Source: Carthagonibacter metallireducens (GTDB taxonomy: Bacteria; Gemmatimonadota; Gemmatimonadetes; Palauibacterales; Palauibacteraceae). From it: a stretch of DNA of 64,000 bases. The stretch covers positions 1 to 64,000 of the forward strand of contig JAMJQQ010000119.1 in assembly GCA_023554445.1 (NCBI GenBank), given 5' to 3'. Made by a program: the position numbers and the translations under genes. A model generated the notes under the pieces. The model worked only from the letters and a program-made list of their open reading frames with translations. It had not been told where the DNA came from and made no database searches. Positions 43,879-53,622 of the stretch are shown here, one piece after another (positions within the stretch are counted from its first letter, which is position 1; each line of letters begins with the position of its first letter).

Positions 43879-45777
43879 CTACTCCGACGGCTGATCGGAC
43901 GCCACCCGGCCGGAACCCGTCCGACGCGTCACACCGGTGCGATCGAGGTACTCGAGAAGGGGAATCACCTCGCGCCGCGACAGGTTGAATTCCGAACCGA
44001 AGGCGGCCGGTGAGGCCGGCACCGAGTCCGCCAGCACCCGCATCGCTCCCTCCCGCAAGCGCTCCACTTGCTCAGCTGTCAGGAAGAGTTGCGGCGTAAG
44101 GGACACGACCCTTCCCTCGCGCTCGAGCAGCCGGAGCAGGTCGTGCAGCAGCGCCCGGTCCAGGCCGTGCGCTTCCTCGATCCTTGCGGGCGAGGGTGGT
44201 GCCAGACCACCGCCTGCCAGCGCCCCGTAGACTGCAATCTTCGCCTGTTCCTCTGCATCTGTCAGTCTCGGGCGATGATCCGGGATTCGGACCAGGGGGC
44301 CTTCCCGAACGACCCGTCCTTCCGACTCGAGGGCCCTCAGGACTTCTTCCAGCAGCGGACTCGCGTACCGGTCCGCACCCATCGAGCGCACGCTTTCGAG
44401 TGGGACACCAGGCTGCCGGGGCGACCCCGCATGAGCATTCCGAATTGACTCGAGCACCGCTTCACGCGCCTCGTCCACGATATCCGTGGCGAAGAGCCTG
44501 TCGGACAGCACCACCGCGTTCCCGGGGCCTTCATCCGGATTGACTGGAAACCCGGTGTGCAGCGCCAGCGCTGACCGGTCGATCCCCTGACCGGCCGCGA
44601 GGCGAACTGCGATTTCAGTCGCCTCGTCGGGCTTCGCGTCGAGCAGTCGCATCCAGCTCGTGGCAGACGCTCGCCAGCGACGGGTCGGAGCCAACTCGGC
44701 GACCCGGCCGCCGCCGATCGTCCGCATCGGAGAGACGCGCCGAAGGACGAATCGATCACGGACCCGCAATGGGATCGGATCCCGTGTCACGAGAACCGCC
44801 GCTGCGGACTCTCCTGGCGCGAGTGTCCCACCGTCCTGGAGTAGTACGCGGGCCAACGTCTCACTGGTTCCGTGGTAAAGCCTCACGCGGTCCGCGTGAT
44901 CCAGCCCTTCGACGGCCGCGGGCAGCAGGCGAATCCTAGCGCCGAACCTCCGAACCGCCCGCCAGCCGGAGTCTGAGACAACCATGTCACCCGATTCAAC
45001 GCGCTCCAGCGGGAGGCCGGCCAGCGACAGCGCGCAGCGGGAGGCAGGTCCGACCGTTTCCACGTCTGTCCCGAATCGCTGGATTCCTCGCACTCGGGCC
45101 CGGCCCCCCGACGGCAGCAGCTGCACGGCTTCGCCTCGCGCCACCGAGCCACTCCAGACGGATCCGGTGACCACGGTGCCGGCCCCGGGAATCGTGAACG
45201 CCCTGTCGATCGGAAGCCGGAAGAGATCGGTCTTCGGTCGCTCGACGACCTCGGAGGCTGTCTCGATCAGGGCCTCACGCAACGCCTCGAGGCCCTCTCC
45301 GGTCAGGACCGAGATCGGCAGTATCGGCCAGTCGGAGTCCGAACCGAACCGCTGGAGTTCCTCCCGTACGGCGTCCAGAACGAGGCCCTGCCAATCGGCA
45401 TCGACGCGGTCGATCTTCGACAGCGCGACGACACCGCGGCGAATTCCCAGGAGTTCGGCGACGTCCAGATGTTCAAGGGTCTGGGGCATCGGCCCCTCAT
45501 CGGCCGCGACGACGAGAAGCAGACGGTCGATGCCCGAGGCGCCGGCCAGCATCGTTCGCATGAAGTCCTCGTGGCCCGGGACGTCGACGAGCTCGATCTG
45601 TGGCCCCCGATCTACCGAGACGGGAGCGAAGCCCAGCTCGATGGTCAGTCCCCGACGCTTTTCCTCGACGAGTCGGTCGGGATCGATACCTGTGAGAGCT
45701 CTCACGAGGGAGCTCTTTCCATGGTCTACGTGCCCGGCCGTGCCGACGATCACGGAGCCTGAACCGGAGTCAGGCAT
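43879..45777 (-). CDS. selB: Selenocysteine-specific elongation factor SelB
   Basis: A 632-residue GTPase: GTAGHVDHGKSSLV (G1), the switch with RGLTIELGFAPV, DVPGHEDF (G3) and SKID (G4). Domains 2-3 contain FTIPGAGTVVTGSVWSG, and the C-terminal part has several winged-helix units (ALALHTGFPV, LDRALLHDLLRLLEREGRV) that bind the SECIS RNA. It delivers Sec-tRNA to UGA codons. Its start overlaps the recO stop region by 8 bases. selA and selD are not in the window. Confidence 0.93.
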   Translation of the reverse strand: MPDSGSGSVIVGTAGHVDHGKSSLVRALTGIDPDRLVEEKRRGLTIELGFAPVSVDRGPQIELVDVPGHEDFMRTMLAGASGIDRLLLVVAADEGPMPQTLEHLDVAELLGIRRGVVALSKIDRVDADWQGLVLDAVREELQRFGSDSDWPILPISVLTGEGLEALREALIETASEVVERPKTDLFRLPIDRAFTIPGAGTVVTGSVWSGSVARGEAVQLLPSGGRARVRGIQRFGTDVETVGPASRCALSLAGLPLERVESGDMVVSDSGWRAVRRFGARIRLLPAAVEGLDHADRVRLYHGTSETLARVLLQDGGTLAPGESAAAVLVTRDPIPLRVRDRFVLRRVSPMRTIGGGRVAELAPTRRWRASATSWMRLLDAKPDEATEIAVRLAAGQGIDRSALALHTGFPVNPDEGPGNAVVLSDRLFATDIVDEAREAVLESIRNAHAGSPRQPGVPLESVRSMGADRYASPLLEEVLRALESEGRVVREGPLVRIPDHRPRLTDAEEQAKIAVYGALAGGGLAPPSPARIEEAHGLDRALLHDLLRLLEREGRVVSLTPQLFLTAEQVERLREGAMRVLADSVPASPAAFGSEFNLSRREVIPLLEYLDRTGVTRRTGSGRVASDQPSE

Positions 45778-46507
45778 CTGCCGGACCCAGAAACTCCAGC
45801 GACCGGATCTGCAGATCTTCGGCGACGTGGATTCGGATGAATTCCTTCAGCAATCGGACATGCCGGGCCGAGATCCCGGGCACAGCGATGTCACCGTCGA
45901 CGGCGAGCTTCCTGAACACCGCGAGCTCCGCCGGCTCGAGCAGGTCACCTGAAGCTGAGCAGTCGGTACAGAGAACGCCCCCCTCCCGCGTGTCGAATCG
46001 CGCACGCTCGGAGTCATCGACCTCCCGGCCGCACGAGAGGCAGCGATTCAGGGCCGGCTCGAATCCGAGGACGCGAACGAGCTCCCAGATTCTCGCGACC
46101 GACACTGCAGTGACGGTCCGGGGCGGCGCCTGAACCAGGTCATCGAGCCCGCGCCGGAGAGCCGAGAACACACGTTCGTCCCTCTCGGCGGGGGCCAGCC
46201 GCAGCACGAGCTCGGCCAGCACGGAAGCTCCGGCGAAACGTTCCATGTCGGAGCCGAGAGACTGGCGGGATCGCACGAGATCGAAGCCGGACAGCGTGTG
46301 AAGATCCCGGTTCGGCTTCAGATACAGGGTCGCCTTCCCTTCCACGAACGGCTCCAGCACACCGCTCATGCGGCTCTTCGGCCGGAGCGCACCGCGCGCG
46401 AGGGCAGAAAGCGGACCGTGGTCGAACGTCAGCAGGCGGAGAATCTTGCTGGTGTCGCCGAACCGGTAGGTCTGCAGAACCAGGCAGGACGTCGTGACGA
46501 TGGGCAC
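45770..46507 (-). CDS. recO: DNA repair protein RecO
   Basis: A 245-residue RecO with N-terminal OB-fold (TTSCLVLQTYRFGDTSKILR and LLTFDHGPLSALARGALRPK) and a helical C-terminal part holding a four-cysteine zinc site (CLSCGRE and CTDC). It loads RecA onto SSB-coated DNA with RecR. It overlaps selB by 8 bases, so the two are probably one transcript. Confidence 0.92.
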   Translation of the reverse strand: MPIVTTSCLVLQTYRFGDTSKILRLLTFDHGPLSALARGALRPKSRMSGVLEPFVEGKATLYLKPNRDLHTLSGFDLVRSRQSLGSDMERFAGASVLAELVLRLAPAERDERVFSALRRGLDDLVQAPPRTVTAVSVARIWELVRVLGFEPALNRCLSCGREVDDSERARFDTREGGVLCTDCSASGDLLEPAELAVFRKLAVDGDIAVPGISARHVRLLKEFIRIHVAEDLQIRSLEFLGPADA

Positions 46508-46560
46508 GGCGCAAAGCTAAGAACCGGATGCCGGGGCGGCAATTACGACCGGGACGAAGC

Positions 46561-47724
46561 TCAGTCCCGAACTCCGATGTCCGTCGTTCCGAATCCCGAA
46601 CCGGTCTCCGAGATCGCCGTGCCGTCGGGATTGAGCAGCAGCATCCTGCCCGGGGCGTCGGTACGGAACGTGGAACATACGATCCGCCCGTCGGGCAGCG
46701 CCGTTGCGGTCCAACAATCGACCCGAGCATCGGATCCGTCTCGGGTCTCGACTGGATTCGAGGGCCCACGATCGAAGCTGCCGCTCTGCGGATCGAACCG
46801 CAGCAGAGCCAGTGACAGGTAATCCTCGGTCGTCGTGACATAGACCTTTCCGTCGGCTCCGAGCGCCAGGTTCACGCCATTCGCATCGAGCGTTCGGCTC
46901 GATATGACCTGACGCGAGTCGGGATCTATGGTGACCAGCGCCCCGTCGGAATTCGGGGCGAAGGTGGTCGGATCGAAGGTTCCGCCGGCCAGGACGATCA
47001 GACGGTTCCCTGCGAGCAGCGCGTCCGCCGGGTTCGGCGCGTCGGCGGGAAGCTCGATCACGGCCAGAGGCGCGCCCGCCCGGCTCAGAACGACGACGCG
47101 CCCCCTGCCGAGCGGCTCGTAGGTTCCGCCATCGTCGTCGAGGTTCGCATCGATCGCGAAGAGCTCGTCTCCAGCGGGCACGACGCGTTCGACGAAGGTC
47201 CCCACATCGGTCGCGACGGTCGTGGCCACGCCGGCGCCCGGCGATAACCTGTACACGGCGTCGCTGCCCCGTCCGCCCACCCACAGAACGCCTTCCGGAT
47301 CGAATCCCGCCCGCGAGGGATTCACCAGGGCCGGCTCGGGTCCGGGAAACACCGCTTCCGCGACCAAGCCATCGGACAGATCGACGAGCACCACGCGACT
47401 GCCGCCGAAACTGCTTACGGTGCTCGCAGCGATCGAACCGTGGAGTGCCACTCCCACCCCGTCGAAACCGGCGCCGAGATCCACCGGAGACCCGGCAGGA
47501 ATGACGGAATTGCCGCTGACCCGAAACGGAGCGAGGGTCTGCCCGGTCGAATTGAGAGCCACGAGGTCTGCTTCGACACCGGGAGTCGGACCGGTGGGTT
47601 CGTCGTCACCGCACCCGGCGGGGAGCCCGGCGAGCAGGAGAATCGAAACGACAGTGAATCGGTCGCGGGCAAGCCACCGTACGAGACGGAAATGAGACCC
47701 TGCAGCTCGAGGAGCGTCCGACAT
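46561..47724 (-). CDS. Beta-propeller-like lipoprotein of the cobalamin uptake operon (BtuG-like?)
   Basis: A 387-residue lipoprotein with lipobox LPAGC (C38) followed by a DDEPTG spacer. The body is repetitive and beta-rich, with motifs such as GVLWVGGRGSDAVYRLSPG, LALGADGKVYVTTTEDYL and ALPDGRIVCSTFRT, each like a propeller blade. It directly follows the TonB receptor in a riboswitch-controlled operon. In Bacteroides the surface beta-propeller lipoprotein BtuG next to BtuB binds cobalamin; that placement suggests a like role here, which is inference. AAAGGA lies before the ATG. Confidence 0.65.
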   Translation of the reverse strand: MSDAPRAAGSHFRLVRWLARDRFTVVSILLLAGLPAGCGDDEPTGPTPGVEADLVALNSTGQTLAPFRVSGNSVIPAGSPVDLGAGFDGVGVALHGSIAASTVSSFGGSRVVLVDLSDGLVAEAVFPGPEPALVNPSRAGFDPEGVLWVGGRGSDAVYRLSPGAGVATTVATDVGTFVERVVPAGDELFAIDANLDDDGGTYEPLGRGRVVVLSRAGAPLAVIELPADAPNPADALLAGNRLIVLAGGTFDPTTFAPNSDGALVTIDPDSRQVISSRTLDANGVNLALGADGKVYVTTTEDYLSLALLRFDPQSGSFDRGPSNPVETRDGSDARVDCWTATALPDGRIVCSTFRTDAPGRMLLLNPDGTAISETGSGFGTTDIGVRD

Positions 47725-47780
47725 GTGGCTGTCCTTTCCCGGGCCGATCGTCGAATCCCGTAACAGCGAAGTGGATGGCA

Positions 47781-49658
47781 TCAGCGATATCTGACCGTGA
47801 GCGAGAGGCGACGTCCAGGCTCGGGGTGCAGCTCCACGAGCTCGTAGTAACGATCGAGCAGGTTGTCGACCCTGCCCTCGACCTCGAAGCCGGCAACCCC
47901 GAGCGTGGGTTTCCAGGCGACAGCGAAATCCGCGGTCGCGAATCCCGGTAGCGACCGGGTGCCGGCGACCGTCGTGGTTCGCGATCCTGTCCAGCGGACC
48001 CAGGCCCGGATCGAGAGACGCGTCGACCACCGCTGGAGACCGAGCGTCGCCGCGGTGCCGGGGCGATACGGCACGGGATTCTGATTCGACCCGAATCCGA
48101 GTCGGCTGTGATCCAGGGTGGCGGCTGCGCTCAATCCCCAGCCGGCCGAGCGGGTTCGCTGCGTAGAAACCTCGACCGAGCCTTCGACCCCGTAGCTGAC
48201 CAGCCTGTCCAGGTTGCGAGGCGTCCACAGGGCCGCCGCGCTCGCCAGCCATACGATCGGATCTTCGGTCTGCCGGTACCAGCCGGAGATTCCTCCGGAC
48301 AGTTCGTATCCGCCCGCGTCACTGCTTCCCTCCAGGCCCATCTCTGCGTCGAGAATGACACGCTCGGGCTCGAGATCCGGATTCGAGCGAACGCGCAATC
48401 CCGGCGAGAAATTCAGATCTGCGAGGGTCGGCATGCGAAATGCCTGTCCTGCCCTGGCACGCAGGGCGATGCGTGAGCCGACGGGGACGCGCAGCCCGAT
48501 CTCCGGGCTCACCGCCGCCCCTTCGGCCGTGCCGTCGATCGAAATGGCCGGACGCACGAGAAATGACTCGACAGAGAAGGAGCGGGCCGCCGACCCGCCG
48601 ATCATCAGCCGCCGGACCTCTCCGGAGAGGTCATCGCCCTCGAGGCTCTCCAGCGAAAAGCGGCCGGCCAGTTCCAGCCTCTCCGGGCCTCCGGTCCTCG
48701 TCTCGACTCCGGCACCGAGAATCCGCGCGTCCCGAGTGGTGGTCTGCCCACCGCCTGTCCCCATATCCCAGTCGGAGGTGGACCAACCGAACCGTCCGGA
48801 TATCCCGATACGGCTTCCCTCCCACCCCAGCGAGGCGACCGCTCTTCCCTCCTTCCACCGCGCCCTGTCGAACAGTCGGTTCCCCATGGGACCCGGGCTC
48901 CCTCGCTCGACGGCATCGTACCGGAACCCGAGGCGGGTTCGCCCGCGCGAAGCGGAGGACGCGATCGAGAAGCGCGAGCCGTCGGTATTCGTGCGTGTTT
49001 CGACGGGAGAACCCGGAACCAGGCGATTCTCGAAGGAAAAGTCGTTCTCGGCGTGGTCCGCCGAGATCGAGAGTGAGGCCCTGCCAGCGGTTCCCGATCC
49101 GGCGACCTGAACCTCGCCTCCGAAGCCCCCGAACGACGACACCCGGAGTGCGCCTGTCGCCTCGGACGCGCGCGCTTCTCGGGAGCTGAGGAGCAATACG
49201 CCTGCCATCGCTCCGGTACCGTAGCGTGCGGAAGAGGCGCCGCGAACGAGCGTCGCCGAACTGAGCGTCCCGATAGGGACCGTCGACAGATCCGCCCGCC
49301 CGGTCATCGGATCGTTCAGCGGATGTCCGTCGAGCAGGACGAGAACGCCCTCCGGGCGACTGCCCCGAACGCTGATGAACTCCCCTCCCGCCAGCGCCGA
49401 GCCTCTCGTGGAGGATCCGGAAACGCTCGACAGCCACTCGCCGAGATCGCGCCACGGGACCGGTGCACCGTCGAACTGCACCTCCGACACGGACCGAGTG
49501 AGAGACTCATCCCCAGGCCGCCAGCGAACGGTCGCTTCGATGGCGGGGAGCACCAGGGGATCGGCAGGTCGATCCTCCTCTTGCGTCAGACCGCTCCCAG
49601 GAATCGCGATGACCAGGGCAATACACCCGGTGAGAGAGCGGAACGGCCGCCGCCTCAT
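47781..49658 (-). CDS. btuB: TonB-dependent outer-membrane receptor, BtuB-like
   Basis: A 625-residue outer-membrane receptor with signal peptide and an N-terminal plug containing GEFISVRGSRPEGVLVLLDG, HPLNDPMTGRADLSTVP and the SSARYGTGAMAGVLLLSS block, then a beta-barrel ending in an aromatic residue-rich strand (LSLTVRYR). Context (cobalamin riboswitch, BtuFCD) makes cobalamin the likely ligand. The start overlaps the end of btuD by 4 bases. Confidence 0.85.
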   Translation of the reverse strand: MRRRPFRSLTGCIALVIAIPGSGLTQEEDRPADPLVLPAIEATVRWRPGDESLTRSVSEVQFDGAPVPWRDLGEWLSSVSGSSTRGSALAGGEFISVRGSRPEGVLVLLDGHPLNDPMTGRADLSTVPIGTLSSATLVRGASSARYGTGAMAGVLLLSSREARASEATGALRVSSFGGFGGEVQVAGSGTAGRASLSISADHAENDFSFENRLVPGSPVETRTNTDGSRFSIASSASRGRTRLGFRYDAVERGSPGPMGNRLFDRARWKEGRAVASLGWEGSRIGISGRFGWSTSDWDMGTGGGQTTTRDARILGAGVETRTGGPERLELAGRFSLESLEGDDLSGEVRRLMIGGSAARSFSVESFLVRPAISIDGTAEGAAVSPEIGLRVPVGSRIALRARAGQAFRMPTLADLNFSPGLRVRSNPDLEPERVILDAEMGLEGSSDAGGYELSGGISGWYRQTEDPIVWLASAAALWTPRNLDRLVSYGVEGSVEVSTQRTRSAGWGLSAAATLDHSRLGFGSNQNPVPYRPGTAATLGLQRWSTRLSIRAWVRWTGSRTTTVAGTRSLPGFATADFAVAWKPTLGVAGFEVEGRVDNLLDRYYELVELHPEPGRRLSLTVRYR

Positions 49659-50467
49659 CTCGGTCGCCCACCAGCATTCGAGTCCCCATCCGGCGCTACG
49701 GGAATGGCGAACCGCCCCAGCTCGCCGAGGTCCCGCACGTCCACCGCGCAGCCGAATGCCGCACCCAGCCGCTCTGCCGTGAACACTTCCTGCGGCGTGC
49801 CTGTGGCGGCCACACGTCCATCCGACAACAGCACGACCCGATCCGAAAACCGGCTGGCGAGGTTCAAGTGATGCGTGACAGTAATCGTCGTAAGCGACTT
49901 TTCCCTCGTCAGTTGGGCAATCTGACGAAAGGTGTTGTACTCGTGGGCGAGGTCGAGGTGCGCGACCGGCTCGTCCAGCAGCAGCGTGTCAGCCTGCTGC
50001 GCCAGGGCCCGAGCCAATCGTGCCCGCTGCAGCTCGCCCGCCGACAGGGTGAACAGATAGCGCTCGGAGAACTCATCGAGCCCGACTTCCCGGAGGGATG
50101 TCGCCACGATGTCCCGGTCGGAGTCACCGGCGGGACGCCAGGACCCCAGATGAGGATGCCGCCCCATGGCTACGAGCTCGCGCACTTTCAGCGGAAAGGC
50201 GAATTCCTCCGTCGCCGATACGAGCGCCACGCGCCGCGCCAGCTCCCGCCGCGGCCATTCCATGCTGGGCCGCCCCTCGAAGCGCGCCTGTCCGGAGTCG
50301 GGGCGGAGGATTCCGAGCAGGGCGCGCAGCAACGTGCTCTTCCCTGCTCCATTGGGCCCGAGCACCGAGGTATGTACGCCCGGTTCGAAGACCAGGCTGA
50401 CATCGCGAAGCGCCGGCTCTCCCGCTTCGCCGTAGCGGACGGTCAGGTTCTCCACCTGGAAGCTCAA
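49655..50467 (-). CDS. btuD: Cobalamin/siderophore-type ABC transporter ATPase
   Basis: A 270-residue ABC ATPase: VENLTVRYGEAGEPALRDV, Walker A LGPNGAGKST, signature LSAGELQRARLARAL, Walker B TLLLDEPVAHLDL, then H-loop VTHHLNLA. It powers uptake of cobalamin through BtuC. The start is a TTG at 50467 overlapping the permease TGA (TTGA). Longer upstream open frame is out of the permease frame and not coding. It belongs to the FepC/BtuD group. Confidence 0.9.
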   Translation of the reverse strand: MSFQVENLTVRYGEAGEPALRDVSLVFEPGVHTSVLGPNGAGKSTLLRALLGILRPDSGQARFEGRPSMEWPRRELARRVALVSATEEFAFPLKVRELVAMGRHPHLGSWRPAGDSDRDIVATSLREVGLDEFSERYLFTLSAGELQRARLARALAQQADTLLLDEPVAHLDLAHEYNTFRQIAQLTREKSLTTITVTHHLNLASRFSDRVVLLSDGRVAATGTPQEVFTAERLGAAFGCAVDVRDLGELGRFAIPVAPDGDSNAGGRPR

Positions 50468-51456
50468 GTCGATCCACCCCGGGTGCGAAGCAGGACGAGG
50501 AAGAAGGGAACGCCGAGAAACGCCGTGACCACACCGATCGGGATCTCGACAGGTCCTCCAATGACCCTCGCGGCCGTATCCACGACCAGGAGCGCGGCTC
50601 CGCCGGCGAGGAAGCACGTGGGGATCAGTCCGCGATGTGCACTGCCCCAGACCATCCGCACGGCATGTGGAACGACCAGTCCCACGAATCCGATGACGCC
50701 CGCGACGCTCACGGTGACAGCGGCCAGCAGCGATGCCAGGAAGAACGCGATCCGCTTGATCCGCTCGACCTCGGTCCCGATCGCGGCTGCCGTTTCTTCG
50801 CCGAGCGCAAGGGCATCGAGGTGTCGTCCGAGTCCCCACGCGGCGGCGGATGCCGGAATTGCCCAGGCGGCGAGGACCGCCACCATCCGCCAGGAAAATC
50901 CAGACAGGCTGCCGAGGGTCCAGAAGAAAGCTGACCGCAGTGTCTCGGCAGGCGAGAAGACCAGAATGAGAGTGATGCACGCCCCGAAGAAAGCGCTGAC
51001 GACGACCCCGGCCAGGATGAGGACCCGCGTGTCGAGTCGGTCGGATACGCGGGCGACGGCGAACACGATGGCGATGGCCAGCAGTCCGCCGATCAGTGCC
51101 GCGACGGGAAGCAGAAAGCCCCCGAGCCTGCCCAGGCCGAGAGCCAGCGCTCCGACCGCGGCGAGCGCCGCACCGGAGGAAACGCCGAGCAGGTAGGGCT
51201 CGGCCAGGGGATTCCGGAGTAGCGCCTGGAAGACGGCCCCCGAAACGGCGAGCGACGCCCCGACGAGCACGGCTCCGAATACTCGTGGCAACCGCAAGTC
51301 GATTACGATCCGGCGCGCGATCTGGTCTCCGCCGCTTCCGAAAGCGCCGACTACCTCGCCCGGAGAGAGACCCGCCGGACCGACCATCGTGCCGACGGCA
51401 GCGCCCCCGAACAGTAGAGCCAGGAGAACCAGGTAGCGGGCTCCCGAGTTCACCAC
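50464..51456 (-). CDS. btuC: Cobalamin/siderophore-type ABC permease (FecCD family)
   Basis: A 330-residue protein with about ten membrane segments and the family motifs LRLPRVFGAVLVGASLAVSG, VFQALLRNPLAEPYLLGVSS and LIGTEVERIKR-like cytoplasmic loop, then GVIGFVGLVVPHAVRMVWG. It forms the channel for cobalamin import with BtuD. The start is GTG at 51456 or the next GTG at 51453; the second makes a four-base GTGA overlap with the btuF stop. Confidence 0.9.
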   Translation of the reverse strand: MVNSGARYLVLLALLFGGAAVGTMVGPAGLSPGEVVGAFGSGGDQIARRIVIDLRLPRVFGAVLVGASLAVSGAVFQALLRNPLAEPYLLGVSSGAALAAVGALALGLGRLGGFLLPVAALIGGLLAIAIVFAVARVSDRLDTRVLILAGVVVSAFFGACITLILVFSPAETLRSAFFWTLGSLSGFSWRMVAVLAAWAIPASAAAWGLGRHLDALALGEETAAAIGTEVERIKRIAFFLASLLAAVTVSVAGVIGFVGLVVPHAVRMVWGSAHRGLIPTCFLAGGAALLVVDTAARVIGGPVEIPIGVVTAFLGVPFFLVLLRTRGGST

Positions 51457-52352
51457 TGCAGCTCCGGGTGGAGAACCTCGGCCAGCGCCCGGGCCGCTTT
51501 CCCGATTCTCGGACCGAGTCGGTGCAGCAGTCCCGCATCCACCGACCGGACCCGCCCGTCTCGCACCGAAGGTATGACCGCCCAGCCCGGGCGTGTTGCA
51601 GGGTCGGCAGGCATTCCGTCGGGCATGATCGGAACGAGGATCAGCTGCGGTGACCGGACTACGATGGCCTCCAACGAGACCTGCGGTGACGGCGCCGCCA
51701 GGTCCCCGAAGACGTTTTCACCACCTGCTATCGACACGAGAGTGTCCAGATAGCTGCCCGCGCCCACAGTTATCGCAGGTGGCCAGGCTACGTCGTAATA
51801 GACGCGAGTTCGGGGCAGGTCACGAGTCGCGCGAGCCACTTCCGCGAGATCGAACTCGATCGAGGCCCACAACGACTCCGCGGTGCTCTTGCGTCCGAGC
51901 AGGTCCCCCAACCGCAGAACGTTGCGCTGTAGATCGTCGAGGTCATCGATCCGGATTGCCAGGACGGCGATATCGAGCCGCTCGAATTGGTCCACGGACC
52001 GAGCGTTGTCGGAGCCCGCATAGAGGATCACGAGGTCCGGATTCCGTGCGATCACGCTCTCGGCATCCGGGCGAAGCGCGTCCCCGACGCTGGGGACGGA
52101 CCTCACCTCCGGCGGTTGATCATCCCAGGTCGAGCGACCCGCAACGCTACCTCCGGCCCCGAGCGCGTAGAGCACTTCAGTGATGGCCGGAACGAGGGAT
52201 ACGATACGCGTCGGCGCATCGGGCAGGCTAATGTCCCTGCCCAGGTCGTCGGTCAAGCGGACCTGAGCGGCGATCGATGGCGCCAGCGCATGCAACAGCA
52301 GGATGACGCCCAACAGCGCGATCGTCGATCGCTCCGCAAAGCGGTACGCCAA
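51450..52352 (-). CDS. btuF: Periplasmic cobalamin-binding protein BtuF-like
   Basis: A 300-residue secreted solute-binding protein. The signal helix is STIALLGVILLLHALAPSIAAQ; the mature part starts VRLTDDLGRDISLPDAPTRI and has VSLVPAITEVLYALGAGGSVAGRSTWDDQP, typical of BtuF. The start is TTG at 52352; GAAAGGACGG precedes it by about ten bases, and no in-frame ATG lies nearby. It follows the cobalamin riboswitch and heads the operon. Confidence 0.88.
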   Translation of the reverse strand: MAYRFAERSTIALLGVILLLHALAPSIAAQVRLTDDLGRDISLPDAPTRIVSLVPAITEVLYALGAGGSVAGRSTWDDQPPEVRSVPSVGDALRPDAESVIARNPDLVILYAGSDNARSVDQFERLDIAVLAIRIDDLDDLQRNVLRLGDLLGRKSTAESLWASIEFDLAEVARATRDLPRTRVYYDVAWPPAITVGAGSYLDTLVSIAGGENVFGDLAAPSPQVSLEAIVVRSPQLILVPIMPDGMPADPATRPGWAVIPSVRDGRVRSVDAGLLHRLGPRIGKAARALAEVLHPELQW

Positions 52353-52439
52353 AAAAACCCGTCCTTTCTTCAGAAAGGCCGGGCATGACCGAGCCAGCAA
52401 AGATTGCCTGCCTCGCCCACACCCTTCCCGCGAAGAGCG

Positions 52440-52575
52440 TCAGTGGGCAGGGAGGGGCTCGTCTCCTGGCTCGAGAGAACCGGCGGGTGCCGGGCTCCCT
52501 CTCACAGTGGCGGGGCCGCGTCGGATTCTCACCGACTTCCGTGGGCCCGATCCCTGATGCACGAAGGCTGAGTTT
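52440..52575 (-). promoter_or_regulatory. Cobalamin riboswitch
   Basis: On the minus strand the leader of btuF has the adenosylcobalamin riboswitch core: GTCGGTGAGAATCCGAC at about 52517-52533, GCCACTGTGAGAGGGAGCC after it, and a B12 box, GAGCCAGGAGACGAGCC, at 52456-52472. The element precedes the TTG start by about 90 bases. When cobalamin binds it should switch off the btuFCD-btuB operon. Confidence 0.93.
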
Positions 52576-52635
52576 AGCGAGAGATTTCGGGAATCCGCAA
52601 GAGCCCTGACCGGGTGCGTTCTGCCATCTTTGCGA

Positions 52636-53622
52636 TCAAGTCGAAGGAGGTCTCGCCAGCCGGTAAGAAATGGCGGCTGCCCCCAGCAACGCAACTCCGA
52701 TCAGGCCCGCGATCAGCACGGGGCCCCAGGCGACGGGCTCGGACTCGATCGTCAAGCCGACCGACTCTCCCGGCTCTAGGTCGGAGGCCACGAATCGCCG
52801 TGCTTCCGATCCCGGCGGCAGTTCGCCGAGTTCGCCGGGCCTCAACCCGCGCAGGCCGTCCTCCCCGACACCCACCAGGATCAGCTCGAACCGCTCGGTC
52901 GGGTACTCGATCGGAAAGTCCAGCTCCGTTCCCTCGATGAAGTACCCGTAGGAGAGGCGCATTCCGTTTGGCGGCAGCGTGGCCCTGGCTTCGACCCTTC
53001 CATCCGACTCGGTAATCGATTCGGGCGAGTTACCCCCCTCTATGGGGGCCCAGGACTGATAGCCACGCGGCAGGAGCATCGACCAGATCGGAATCGAGGC
53101 ATCCGTTGTCCGCAGTGCGCGTCCGGGGGTGCCGGCTACGTCGACGATTTCGCCGACCTGAAGGAGGCCGTGCGCCGTCGGGCTCACCACCACGTGCCGC
53201 AGCAGCACGGGGTTATTCGTAACGGGCGCCTCGATGGACTCGACCTCGTGCACGTAGATGGCGTAGGGGTCGGGCGCCTCCACTCCGGCGTGCAGTATCG
53301 GACCGAAGTAGCTGACTCCACCGCGCACGGAAGCGGCAGCATAGAGAATCTCCGGATTCTCCGCTTCCTCGATCGTCAGACGAAACCGCCCGGAGGCGTC
53401 AGCCGTCGTGGAATCTACGACCTCGCCGGAGACCGAGGTGATGCGGTGAAGCAGCACCACGGCCCCTGACACGGCCGTGGAATCGGCGGCCGAGTAGACG
53501 GTACCGCGGATCTCCTGCGCAGGGATCGCCGCGGCCGAAGCGGCGAGCATGACGAGCAGCAACGGGACAAGGGCGTGACCGCTGCCTTTGCGACCAGGAA
53601 CAACAATCCGGGTCCCGATCAA
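52636..53622 (-). CDS. Membrane-anchored protein with carboxypeptidase-regulatory-like domain
   Basis: A 328-residue protein with a signal peptide (LVPLLLVMLAASAAAIPAQ), a Cna-B/carboxypeptidase regulatory domain (EIRGTVYSAADSTAVSGAVV and DASGRFRLTIEE) and a long beta-rich part, ending with a membrane helix (VLIAGLIGVALLGAAAISYR) and short basic tail. The topology suggests an extracytoplasmic protein anchored at its C-terminus. No specific family is recognised. It overlaps the bifunctional nuclease by four bases. Confidence 0.7.
   Translation of the reverse strand: MIGTRIVVPGRKGSGHALVPLLLVMLAASAAAIPAQEIRGTVYSAADSTAVSGAVVLLHRITSVSGEVVDSTTADASGRFRLTIEEAENPEILYAAASVRGGVSYFGPILHAGVEAPDPYAIYVHEVESIEAPVTNNPVLLRHVVVSPTAHGLLQVGEIVDVAGTPGRALRTTDASIPIWSMLLPRGYQSWAPIEGGNSPESITESDGRVEARATLPPNGMRLSYGYFIEGTELDFPIEYPTERFELILVGVGEDGLRGLRPGELGELPPGSEARRFVASDLEPGESVGLTIESEPVAWGPVLIAGLIGVALLGAAAISYRLARPPST

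Noticed and set aside
50468..51538. N-terminal extension of the btuD frame
   Set aside because: It reads the btuC permease gene in another frame; the ATPase domain begins after the TTG at 50467.
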